Both the position numbers and the translations under genes were made by a program. A stretch of 64,000 nt of DNA, taken from Salinigranum halophilum (lineage in GTDB: Archaea; Halobacteriota; Halobacteria; Halobacteriales; Haloferacaceae). The notes under the pieces were generated by a model. The model worked only from the letters and a program-made list of their open reading frames with translations. It did no database searches and had not been told where the DNA came from. This document shows positions 1 through 7,058 of the stretch, piece after piece (position 1 is the first letter of the stretch; every line of letters begins with the position of its first letter). The stretch is taken from positions 552,130 through 616,129 of the forward strand of contig NZ_ML660182.1 in NCBI RefSeq assembly GCF_007004735.1, given 5' to 3'.

Positions 1-136
1 AGACGTTGGGGGTAAAGCCCGCGCGTGCGGTCTCGTCGGCGATTCGCTCCTGCAGGTCCTCGGGCAGGTCCTCGAAGTCGGGCACGGGGAAGCGTCGCAT
101 CGCGTCGTCGTCGAGTTCCGGGGTCGAATCTGCCAT
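1..136 (-). CDS. AhpD/carboxymuconolactone decarboxylase-like protein, N-terminal part
   Basis: Only the first 45 codons are inside the window; the gene continues off the left edge. The visible N-terminus is acidic and carries the pattern FPVPDFEDLPEDLQERI followed by a GFTPNV motif. As I recall, this is typical of the N-terminus of haloarchaeal 'peroxidase-related' proteins of the AhpD/CMD fold. The CxxC active site of that family would lie outside the window, so the function is inferred from the N-terminus alone. The ATG at 134-136 is the only good start. Confidence 0.5.
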   Translation of the reverse strand, partial: MADSTPELDDDAMRRFPVPDFEDLPEDLQERIADETARAGFTPNV

Positions 137-211
137 AGTCGGCGTTCGACGGGAGGGGTCAAAGGTGCAACGGCGAGGACGAGGGCGAGTGTTCGGGTGG
201 TGGTCGCGGGC

Positions 212-706
212 TCACCCCACGAACAGCACGCCGACCCACGCCGCGGTGACGAAGACGCCGAGCGAGAGCAGGCTGTAGTTGCCGAGGGTGCTGTCGGCGG
301 TCCACAGCGAGAGCGTGAACTTCCGGCCGGAGAGCGGCCAGAGGGGCCTGATGCCCATCGGCGTCAACACGTCGGCCAGGAGGTGCGAGCCGACGCTCAC
401 GAGACCGACCGCGGCACCGACCGTCCCCAGCGTCTCGGGACCGTACGGCGCGCCGAGGCCGAGGCGACCGACGGCGACCCCCGCCGCGCCCAACACGCCC
501 CCGAGGAGAAGCGCGAACCAGACCGTGTGCGTCACGCCGCGGTGTGAGAGGCCGGGGACCCGGTGGTCGAGGTCGGGGAGCATCGCCAGCCAGAGCGCGC
601 CCGCGCCCACGACGAACGCGAGGTCGACCAGCCCAGTCATCACGAGGGCGACGCCGACCGGCGCGAAGGTGAGCAGTGCGACACCGTAGTGGCCGTTGCG
701 GTACAC
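212..706 (-). CDS. YdjM/DUF457-type membrane metal-dependent hydrolase
   Basis: This 164-residue membrane protein has about four hydrophobic segments. Its polar signature is LPDLDHR, then SHRGVTHT, near residues 42-60. The spaced Asp and His residues facing the membrane are the hallmark of the YdjM/DUF457 family ('LexA-binding, inner membrane-associated putative hydrolase'), which is widespread in haloarchaea but has no firmly known substrate. It stands alone, with its start 64 bases from the end of the thioredoxin-fold gene. Family assignment is fairly safe; the reaction is not known. Confidence 0.75.
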   Translation of the reverse strand: MYRNGHYGVALLTFAPVGVALVMTGLVDLAFVVGAGALWLAMLPDLDHRVPGLSHRGVTHTVWFALLLGGVLGAAGVAVGRLGLGAPYGPETLGTVGAAVGLVSVGSHLLADVLTPMGIRPLWPLSGRKFTLSLWTADSTLGNYSLLSLGVFVTAAWVGVLFVG

Positions 707-769
707 AGTGAATGGGGAGCGTCGAGCAACGAGTACCTGACGACTCGCCGCGGCGGGCCCGACGTCGGT

Positions 770-1330
770 TCAGTCGCGCCACTTGATGCTACAGCCGCGG
801 GAGGGGACGACCTCGACGTCGACGGCCTCGTCTGCGAGCACGGCCTCGACGGCCTCGCGCATGACGTACTCGTCTGCCTCCTCGTCGGGGCTCATCGCGT
901 CGTCGATGCGCCCGTGGTACCGGAGACGGAAGGTGCCGTCGTCGTTCGCGAAGAGGAACGGGTCGGGCGTACACGTCGCGCCGTACGTCTCGGCGACCTC
1001 CTGTGACTCGTCGCGGAGGTACGCGGTGTACTGGACGCGGCCGTCGTCGACGTACTCGCGCATCTTCTCGAAGGAGTCGTCGGGGTACTCCTCGGCGTCG
1101 TTCGGATTGATACCGACGACCGCGAGGTCGTCGTACGCCTCGGCGAGGTGGTTCAGTTCGTCGAACTTCGCCTGCGCGTAGGGGCAGTGGTTACACGTGA
1201 AGACGACGAGCAGCGCGTCGTACTCGGCGAACGAGCCGAGCGAGTACGTCTCGCCGTCGGTACCGACGAGGCTGAAGTCGGGCGCTTCGTCACCGAGGTC
1301 GAGGTTCCCTTCGGACTCTGTTAAGACCAT
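770..1330 (-). CDS. Thioredoxin-fold redoxin (AhpC/TSA-like)
   Basis: A 186-residue cytoplasmic protein of the redoxin/peroxiredoxin-like family. The N-terminal half reads GDEAPDFSLVGTDG, the usual start of the fold, followed by the active-site motif FTCNHCPY with Cys46 and Cys49. The CxxC-Pro arrangement suggests thiol-disulfide exchange or thiol peroxidase chemistry rather than a 1-Cys peroxiredoxin. There is no signal peptide, so it is intracellular. A T-rich box about 25 bases before the ATG (bases 1350-1357 on the reverse strand) fits a leaderless transcript. The physiological partner is unknown. Confidence 0.85.
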   Translation of the reverse strand: MVLTESEGNLDLGDEAPDFSLVGTDGETYSLGSFAEYDALLVVFTCNHCPYAQAKFDELNHLAEAYDDLAVVGINPNDAEEYPDDSFEKMREYVDDGRVQYTAYLRDESQEVAETYGATCTPDPFLFANDDGTFRLRYHGRIDDAMSPDEEADEYVMREAVEAVLADEAVDVEVVPSRGCSIKWRD

Positions 1331-1399
1331 ACCACTGGTTAGGAGTCGTGGAAAAAAGTCGTTGTGTGTCCACGGTCGGCCCGGACGGGGTCGCCTCGC

Positions 1400-2443
1400 T
1401 CAGGGCGGGGTGATGACGGCGCGTCCGTCGATCTCGCCGTGTTCGAGCCGTTCGGCGACGGTGTTCACGTCACCCAGGTCGTACCGCTCGGTGTGGAGGT
1501 CGACGGCCCCGCGGTCGACGAGCGCGACGAGTTCCTGCAGTTCCGCGTAGCGGCCGACGAGCGTGCCCCTGAACGCGAACTCGCCGTTGACGAGCGCCTG
1601 TGCGGGTTCGTGGATGTGACCGCCGTAGCCGATGATGTGGTGGTCACCGCCGGCGGCCGTGATGTCGGGCGCGAGCGCCGTCGTCTCGTCGCGGCCGACG
1701 AAGTCGAGCACCTGCTGTGCGCCGACGCCGCCGGAGAAGTCCGTGACGGCGTCGGTCACGTCCTCGGTCTGGGGGTCGACGGTCTCGTCGGCTCCCAGGT
1801 CCGACGCGAGGGCGCGCGCGGACTCTTTGAGGTCGACGGCGACGATGTCGGCGGCGGACATCGCCCGGAGGCACTGCAGGCCGATGTGGCCGAGGCCGCC
1901 GACGCCGATGACGACCGCCGTGTCGCCGGGGTTGAGTTCGCGGACGGCCTTCTTCGCGGCGTGGTAGGCGGTGATGCCCGCGTCGGCGTGCGGGGCGATG
2001 TCCGTCGGGTCGACCCCCGCCGGAAGCGGAATCACGGCGCGTTCGGAGGTGAGGAGATACTCGGCGAACCCGCCGTCGTGGGTGAGCCCGTTGAACTTCG
2101 AGTCCTCGCAGTACATGTCCTCCCCCAGGCGGCAGGAGCGGCAGGTCCCGCAGGTCTGTACCGGATGACAGATGACGGGGTCGCCGACTTCGACGGTGGT
2201 CACCTCGTCGCCGACCTCGCTCACGATTCCGGCGTTCTCGTGGCCGAGTGTCATCGGGAGGTCCTGCGGGGCGTACTCCGTCCACATCCCCTCGATGATG
2301 TGATTGTCCGTCTGGCACCATCCCGCTCCCTCGACCTCCACGATGACGCCGTCGGAACTGTCGATGGTCGGGCGGTCAATCTCGTCGACCGACAGCGCCT
2401 GGCTCATGTCGTGGGTGTACTCGTGTAGACGCGCAGCTTGCAT
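1400..2443 (-). CDS. Zinc-dependent NAD(P)-alcohol dehydrogenase
   Basis: A 347-residue medium-chain dehydrogenase. Catalytic zinc ligands are Cys43 (AGWCQTD) and His68-Glu69 (LGHENAG). Structural zinc cysteines are 98, 101, 104 and 112. The Rossmann glycine motif GVGGLG lies at 180-185. It oxidises an alcohol to an aldehyde or ketone with NAD(P); the substrate is not evident. It is divergent from the amidohydrolase-DUF59 pair with a 181-base shared upstream region. In actinobacterial propane/acetone monooxygenase loci, as I recall them, such a dehydrogenase sits beside an amidohydrolase and a DUF59 protein, so a role with short secondary alcohols is possible but inferred only from context. 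Confidence 0.9.
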   Translation of the reverse strand: MQAARLHEYTHDMSQALSVDEIDRPTIDSSDGVIVEVEGAGWCQTDNHIIEGMWTEYAPQDLPMTLGHENAGIVSEVGDEVTTVEVGDPVICHPVQTCGTCRSCRLGEDMYCEDSKFNGLTHDGGFAEYLLTSERAVIPLPAGVDPTDIAPHADAGITAYHAAKKAVRELNPGDTAVVIGVGGLGHIGLQCLRAMSAADIVAVDLKESARALASDLGADETVDPQTEDVTDAVTDFSGGVGAQQVLDFVGRDETTALAPDITAAGGDHHIIGYGGHIHEPAQALVNGEFAFRGTLVGRYAELQELVALVDRGAVDLHTERYDLGDVNTVAERLEHGEIDGRAVITPP

Positions 2444-2624
2444 AGCGATTAATCATGATGGAGCTCGGACAAAAAGCCCTCGTCTAGCGGAGATGTGTGT
2501 CCGCCACTGTACTGTCCCGCCCGGTGGGGCGCTCGCGCGGACGAGTGCTCCCGACAGTATTCACGGGAGAAATGATGAATAATTATGTTAATTATTTATC
2601 GGTGGTGTCCTCAGGCAGAATCGC
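2444..2624. promoter_or_regulatory. Divergent promoter region, alcohol dehydrogenase / amidohydrolase
   Basis: This 181-base intergenic region serves two divergent genes. On the plus strand, ATTATTTATC (2591-2600) is centred about 28 bases before the amidohydrolase ATG, a standard haloarchaeal TATA position for a leaderless message. On the minus strand, a T-rich CTTTTTG box near 2470-2478 is at the matching distance from the dehydrogenase ATG. The stretch 2571-2602 is far more A+T rich than its surroundings. I see no strong palindromic operator. Confidence 0.6.
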
Positions 2625-3683
2625 ATGTACACCTACGAAGGCGAAGACGTGTTCGTTATCGACGGACACACGCACATGTGGGACGCGACGGAGGAGAACA
2701 TCAAACACGAGGGTGGCGAGCAGTTCATCCAGTGTTTCTACGACTATCACACCGGGTTCACACCCGAAGACCGCCAGCGCGACATCGACGACTACCGGAA
2801 GTTCACGCCACAGGAGATGAAAGAGGACCTCTTCACGAACCACGTGGACATGGCGGTGTACCAGCCGACCCACCTCCACGAGTTCTACACGGAGGGGTTC
2901 AACACCGTCGACGACCTCGGCCAGACGCTGTATCAGGACCACCCGGACCGGTTCGTGCTCAACGGACGCTGGGACCCGCGCGACGGTGAGGCCGGGCTGA
3001 AAGAACTCGAGCGACAGAAAGACGAGTACGACGTCAAGGGCGCGAAGGTCTACACGGCGGAGTGGAAGGGCGACTCGAAGGGGTGGCGCCTCGACAGCGA
3101 AGAGTCGTACGAGTTCCTCGAGAAGTGCGTCGAACTCGGCATCGAGAACATCCACCCGCACAAGGGGCCGACCATCCGCCCGCTGAACAAGGACGCCTTC
3201 GACGTGGGTGACGTCGACGACGCCGCGACGAACTTCCCCGAACTGAACTTCATCGTCGAGCACGTCGGGCTCCCCCGACTCGACGACTTCTGCTGGATCG
3301 CCACGCAGGAGCCGAACGTCTACGGCGGTATCGCCGTCGCCGCCCCGATGGCGCTCGGCCGCCCGAAGAAGTTCGAGGAGATCATGGCCGAACTGCTGTT
3401 CTGGCTCGGCGAGGACCGCATCACGTTCGGCTCGGACTACGGCATCTGGGACCCCGACTGGCTCATCGAGGCCATCATGGACCTGGAGTTCTCCGAGGAG
3501 ACGGTCGAGGAGTTCGGCGTTGAGTTCGACCTCGAGACGAAGAAGAAAGTCATGGGCGAGAACATCGCGGAGCTGTACGACATCGACATCGAAGAGCGGA
3601 AGGAGCAGTTCCGAGACGACGCCATCAGCCAGGAGTTCGGCCTCGGTGACACCTACAGCGCGCCGGCCTCGGCGGACGACTGA
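2625..3683 (+). CDS. Amidohydrolase family protein (PF04909), monooxygenase-cluster type
   Basis: A 352-residue TIM-barrel metallohydrolase. N-terminal metal ligands are in IDGHTHMWD (HxH). FIVEHVGLPR carries a further His, and FGSDYGIWD carries the late Asp ligand. From memory, the sequence around AVYQPTHLHEFYTEGFN, VKGAKVYTAEW and HKGPTIRPLNKDAFD closely resembles the amidohydrolase encoded beside binuclear-iron propane/acetone monooxygenases (mimABCD/prmABCD) of mycobacteria and rhodococci. The real reaction of that protein is not settled. Its stop codon overlaps the start of the DUF59 gene by one base, so the two are translationally coupled. No monooxygenase gene is within the window. Confidence 0.88.
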   Translation: MYTYEGEDVFVIDGHTHMWDATEENIKHEGGEQFIQCFYDYHTGFTPEDRQRDIDDYRKFTPQEMKEDLFTNHVDMAVYQPTHLHEFYTEGFNTVDDLGQTLYQDHPDRFVLNGRWDPRDGEAGLKELERQKDEYDVKGAKVYTAEWKGDSKGWRLDSEESYEFLEKCVELGIENIHPHKGPTIRPLNKDAFDVGDVDDAATNFPELNFIVEHVGLPRLDDFCWIATQEPNVYGGIAVAAPMALGRPKKFEEIMAELLFWLGEDRITFGSDYGIWDPDWLIEAIMDLEFSEETVEEFGVEFDLETKKKVMGENIAELYDIDIEERKEQFRDDAISQEFGLGDTYSAPASADD

Positions 3684-4462
3684 TGTCCGCGACACCCGCC
3701 GACGTCCGCGCGCGACTCGACCGTGTGACGGACCCCGAGCTGGACGAGTCCATCGTCGACCTCGACTACGTCGACCGCATCGACATCGACGAGACGTCGG
3801 TGACCGTCCACTTCACACTCCCGACGGCGTGGTGTTCGCCCGCCTTCGCCTGGATGATGGCGACGGACGCCCGTGACGAACTCGAGTCGCTCCCGGACGT
3901 CGAGACGGCCGCGGTGTACCTCCGCGACCACATGCACGAGACGGAGATAAACGAGGGGGTCAACGAGCGCCAGTCGTTCGAGGAGTCGTTCCCGGACGCC
4001 GACGGCGAGGTGGCCTCGGTACGTGCCACGCTCGACGACAAGGCCCGTCTCTCCCGGCAGTACGCGGCCGTCGAGGCGCTGCTCGACGCCGGGGTCTCTC
4101 CGGAGCAGCTCTGTGAGCTGACGCCCGCCGACGTCGACATCGAATCCGCTCCCCGCCGTGAGGGCGCTCGCGCCTCGGTCTACCTCGCCGACGGTGCGTT
4201 CGCGGTCACCGTCGACGCGCGGCCGCTCGACCGCTACCTCTGTAAGGCGCGCGCCGTCGACGCGGTCACCGGCGACGACGACCGGCTGTTCCGGACCCCC
4301 GAGGGCGACCCCATCGACCCGGACGCGTTCGAACTCGTCCACCAACGCGGTCGCCTCGCGCAGACGAACATGACGGGACAGGGCGGCGTCTGTGACGCGC
4401 TCAACGAGAGCCGACGCCGGAAGCTGAACCGCGACAGCCCGACGGTCGTCGACGCCGACTGA
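3683..4462 (+). CDS. DUF59/MIP18-family protein with C-terminal extension
   Basis: A 259-residue protein. Residues 1-80 are a DUF59 domain (VTDPELDESIVDLDYVDRI, then LPTAWCSP with the conserved Cys). This family includes Fe-S cluster assembly factors and the phenylacetate-oxygenase maturation protein PaaD. The remaining 180 residues (HMHETEINEGVN onward) are not a DUF59 domain. DUF59 proteins are known to accompany multi-component oxygenases, and a DUF59 gene follows the amidohydrolase in propane monooxygenase clusters. It is coupled to the upstream amidohydrolase by a one-base overlap. A maturation or metal-loading role is inference; its client would have to be elsewhere in the genome. Confidence 0.8.
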   Translation: MSATPADVRARLDRVTDPELDESIVDLDYVDRIDIDETSVTVHFTLPTAWCSPAFAWMMATDARDELESLPDVETAAVYLRDHMHETEINEGVNERQSFEESFPDADGEVASVRATLDDKARLSRQYAAVEALLDAGVSPEQLCELTPADVDIESAPRREGARASVYLADGAFAVTVDARPLDRYLCKARAVDAVTGDDDRLFRTPEGDPIDPDAFELVHQRGRLAQTNMTGQGGVCDALNESRRRKLNRDSPTVVDAD

Positions 4463-4778
4463 GTCGGCCTCACGACGCTCTACTTTTACTAAGTATATTA
4501 TACTACTCTCTTCGTCTAATCATCTACTCTCTGGTGATGACGAGCGTCGAAGCGCTAGAATCAGTAGATTATGCTAGCTGTATTCTATCATCGAGTATAT
4601 TTTACAATCTTTAGTCTGAAACTGTACTGTCGATTAATTGTTTTATCTAATTAGTTCTATCTAAACTGCGCGGCGGTCGGACCGACACGGAACGAGAGGC
4701 CGTCGCCGTCCGTGGGCCCGGTCAGCTCACGTAGATTACACCGATATGTGTGTAATCTCTCGGTGTCGAGCGTCGGGC
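4463..4778. other. A+T-rich intergenic island between convergent genes
   Basis: This 316-base gap lies between the ends of two convergent genes and holds no ORF I can support. Bases 4490-4665 are strikingly A+T rich (runs such as AAGTATATTATACTAC and TTAATTGTTTTATCTAA), in sharp contrast to the G+C-rich coding DNA on both sides. It contains several TATA-like words but no gene start at the right distance. It could hold transcription terminators for both genes or a short non-coding RNA. Confidence 0.6.
4733..4758. terminator. 9-bp inverted repeat downstream of the IclR gene
   Basis: AGATTACAC (4733-4741) and GTGTAATCT (4750-4758) form a perfect 9-base inverted repeat with an 8-base loop. It starts 20 bases beyond the IclR stop codon on the minus strand. 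It may be a 3'-end hairpin or a protein-binding palindrome. Archaeal termination depends mainly on U-tracts, and there is no clear T-run immediately after it, so terminator is a tentative label. Confidence 0.4.
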
Positions 4779-5549
4779 TCAGAGGTACGTGATGTTCAGT
4801 TCGATGACGTTCGCGGCGCTCCGAAGCTGGTCGGGGAGCTCCGACTGGAAGCGGTCGCCGCGCAGCCTGCTCGTCGGGCCGGCGACGCTGATGGCACCGA
4901 GGACGTCGCCGTCGTCGGTCCGAAGCGGCACGGCGACGCTCCGCAGGCCGTTGATGCGTTCCTCGTCGTCGAAGGCGACCCCTTCCTCTCGAATCTTCCC
5001 GAGTTCCTCGGCCAGCGCGTCCGCGTCGGTGATGGTGTGGTCGGTCAGCGCCGGGAGCCCCCGCCAGTCGATGACCTCCTGGACGTGGTCGTCCGACGAG
5101 AACGCGAGCATGGCCTTCCCGAGGGCAGCACCGTGGAGGTGGATACGTTTGCCGACGTGCGTGTCGACGTGGACCGCCTGGTCACCCTTCGCCCGGTGTA
5201 AGAACACTCCGTAGCCGTGTTCCTCGACGACCAGCCCCGCGAGTTCGCCCGTCCCCTCCGCCAGCGCCGTCACCTCGTCGCGCGCGATCCGGTAGACGAG
5301 GTAGCGCTCACGAGTCATCGACCCGAGTTCGAGAAACCGACAGGCGAGGCGGTACTGGTCGTCCGTCTTGACTACGTAGCCCCGGCGGTTGAGCGTGTCG
5401 AGGTGGTTGTACACGGTGCTCTTCGGCTCGTCGAGTTGCCGGGCGAGTTGGGTCACGCCCGCGGTTCCGATGTCGTTGAGCGTCTCGACGATACGGAGCG
5501 TCGTGTCGACGGCACCGATGAGCCCGTCGGCGTCGTGGTCTCGTTCCAT
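4779..5549 (-). CDS. IclR-family transcriptional regulator
   Basis: A 256-residue one-component regulator. The N-terminal winged helix-turn-helix (about residues 15-70) includes VTQLARQLDEPKSTVYNHLD and RRGYVV. The rest is the IclR ligand-binding (GAF-like) domain, with the typical GEEGVAFDDEER-type and SVAVPLR segments near the C-terminus. I chose the ATG at 5549: a TTGTATCA box (about 5572-5580, reverse strand) is centred 27 bases upstream, while the longer reading needs a GTG at 5564. It is divergent from the cyclase gene and is the only local regulator of the 5-22 kb catabolic genes. IclR proteins usually control adjacent catabolic operons in response to a pathway metabolite. Confidence 0.9.
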   Translation of the reverse strand: MERDHDADGLIGAVDTTLRIVETLNDIGTAGVTQLARQLDEPKSTVYNHLDTLNRRGYVVKTDDQYRLACRFLELGSMTRERYLVYRIARDEVTALAEGTGELAGLVVEEHGYGVFLHRAKGDQAVHVDTHVGKRIHLHGAALGKAMLAFSSDDHVQEVIDWRGLPALTDHTITDADALAEELGKIREEGVAFDDEERINGLRSVAVPLRTDDGDVLGAISVAGPTSRLRGDRFQSELPDQLRSAANVIELNITYL

Positions 5550-5915
5550 GAGTACTGGTACCACGTATGTCCTGATACAAAAAACATCTGTTCTGTCTGA
5601 TTGAACACGACGTCAGCCGCCACCGGTCGTGACTTGTACACGTCCCACATACGTTCTACCCTGCTGAACACCTGTCTCACGAGAGAAGCCGCGACCCACT
5701 CGCTCGATATGTGGGCACGAACACACCTCAGGAGCGCCTATCAGGTGAGAAATTGTCTCACGTCGAATCGAAATAAACCGCTCCACAGCGCGGGACTGCT
5801 CGAGACGTGCGTTCCACACTGATGAACAGCGGCGAACCATTTCTGGACGCGTGTCGACGTCGACGGCGCACACGTGGAACAACACTTATCACCCTCCTGC
5901 GGGAGGTGCACGTGT
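5550..5915. promoter_or_regulatory. IclR/cyclase divergent intergenic region with candidate operators
   Basis: This 366-base region holds no supported ORF. It carries the IclR TATA box on the reverse strand near 5576 and an ACTTATCAC box (about 5884-5892) centred near 28 bases before the cyclase ATG. A perfect inverted repeat GTGAGA-AATTG-TCTCAC spans 5745-5761. The octamer TGTCTCAC occurs at 5673-5680 and again, inside that repeat, at 5754-5761. CACGTG occurs near 5870 and 5910 on either side of the cyclase TATA box. The 17-base palindrome is my best guess for the IclR binding site. Confidence 0.5.
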
Positions 5916-6680
5916 ATGCTCGACGGATACGAGATGTACGATCTCACGCAGCCGTGGTCGCAGGACACGCCCGCGTGGCCGACGTACGACAACCCGAAGA
6001 TCTGGTACGAGAAGTCCCTCGACACCGAGAAGGTCAACGGCCAGAAGATCGAGTTCATGAACCACACGGGAACGCACCTCGACGGCGAGAAGCACTTCAT
6101 CGCCCACGGCCGGGACATCGAGCAGATGCCGCTCGACGAACTGGTGAGCGACGCCGTCGTCGCCGACATCTCGGACAAGGTGGGCGAGTACGACGTCTAC
6201 ACCTCCGAGATGATCGAAGACGTCTGTGACGTCCGCGAGGGCGACATCCTGTTCGTCCACACGGGCTTCCAGAAGTACGCCTGGCACAGAGAGGAGGCCG
6301 ACCCGCACGCCTTCTTCTGTAAGCATCCCGGGCCGAACATGGAGTTCGCCGAGTGGTGTCGCGAGATGGACATCAACTACCTCATCCTCGACTGCGGGAG
6401 CGCCGACCACCCGATGAACACGGTCGTCCGTGACGTCCGCCCCGAACTGGCCGCGGAGGCGCGCGACCACCTCGGCGTCGACGACCTCGACGAGATATTC
6501 CCGCCCGAGGGGTACCAGCTCATGCACACGGAGCTGTTCCCCCACGGCATCGTCCACGTCGAGAACGCCCAGGTGCCCGAGGAACTCCTGAACGAGCGTG
6601 TTCAGATCGGCACGTTCCCGTGGCGGTTCCGCGGTGGCGAGTCCTCGGTCTGTCGGTGTGTCGCGTTCAAAGAGGCGTAA
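5916..6680 (+). CDS. Cyclase-family metal-dependent hydrolase (kynurenine formamidase/isatin hydrolase fold)
   Basis: A 254-residue member of the 'putative cyclase' family (PF04199), which includes kynurenine formamidase and isatin hydrolase. The metal site is the motif NHTGTHLDGEKHF with His50, His54, Asp56 and His60; the usual Pro before the last His pair is replaced by Glu. These enzymes hydrolyse amide or lactam bonds using Mn or Zn. The start at 5916 is set by both a TATA box 28 bases upstream and a GGGAGGTG Shine-Dalgarno-like stretch at 5901-5908; a longer reading from 5874 adds 14 unlike residues. It is divergent from the IclR regulator, suggesting direct control. The substrate is unknown; an amide arising from N-heterocycle breakdown is plausible. 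Confidence 0.88.
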   Translation: MLDGYEMYDLTQPWSQDTPAWPTYDNPKIWYEKSLDTEKVNGQKIEFMNHTGTHLDGEKHFIAHGRDIEQMPLDELVSDAVVADISDKVGEYDVYTSEMIEDVCDVREGDILFVHTGFQKYAWHREEADPHAFFCKHPGPNMEFAEWCREMDINYLILDCGSADHPMNTVVRDVRPELAAEARDHLGVDDLDEIFPPEGYQLMHTELFPHGIVHVENAQVPEELLNERVQIGTFPWRFRGGESSVCRCVAFKEA

Positions 6681-7058
6681 CCACACCGTCGGGCCGTCTC
6701 CGCTCTCTGGTCGGAGCAGTCGACCTGCCGTCCACCGTCCGGCCGGCGGACGACCGTCTCCTGTGGTTCGGTCCCCATGACGACTCGGCCCTCCGTCACC
6801 ACGCCGGTCCGCGCGGCCCGGGGCCAGAGCGCATCGAACGGTCCGGGCTGTCGTCGACGAGCGACCCCCCGTTCTCTTCTACCAGGCCGCACGCGTCGAC
6901 GCCGAAGACGGGACGCGCTCGCCTCGGTGAGCATCCGCCAGCGCGTCTCGACGTTCCCTCGACCGCTCGTCCGCGCGCGTACTGCGACAGGACGCAGGCC
7001 GCGTCGAGCGGGTCGCCGACTCGAGTCCGTCTGCGCCCGTCGGACGCCTCTCTGCCCG
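6681..7058. other. Intergenic region with no supported gene
   Basis: This 378-base G+C-rich stretch lies between the cyclase and the minus-strand permease. Open frames cross it, but all have the Arg/Pro/Ser-rich composition of shadow frames and lack a promoter. A short minus-strand stretch near 6870-6925 would read FGVDACGLVEENGGSLVDD, more like real haloarchaeal protein, and could be a decayed fragment, but I cannot identify it. Confidence 0.4.
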
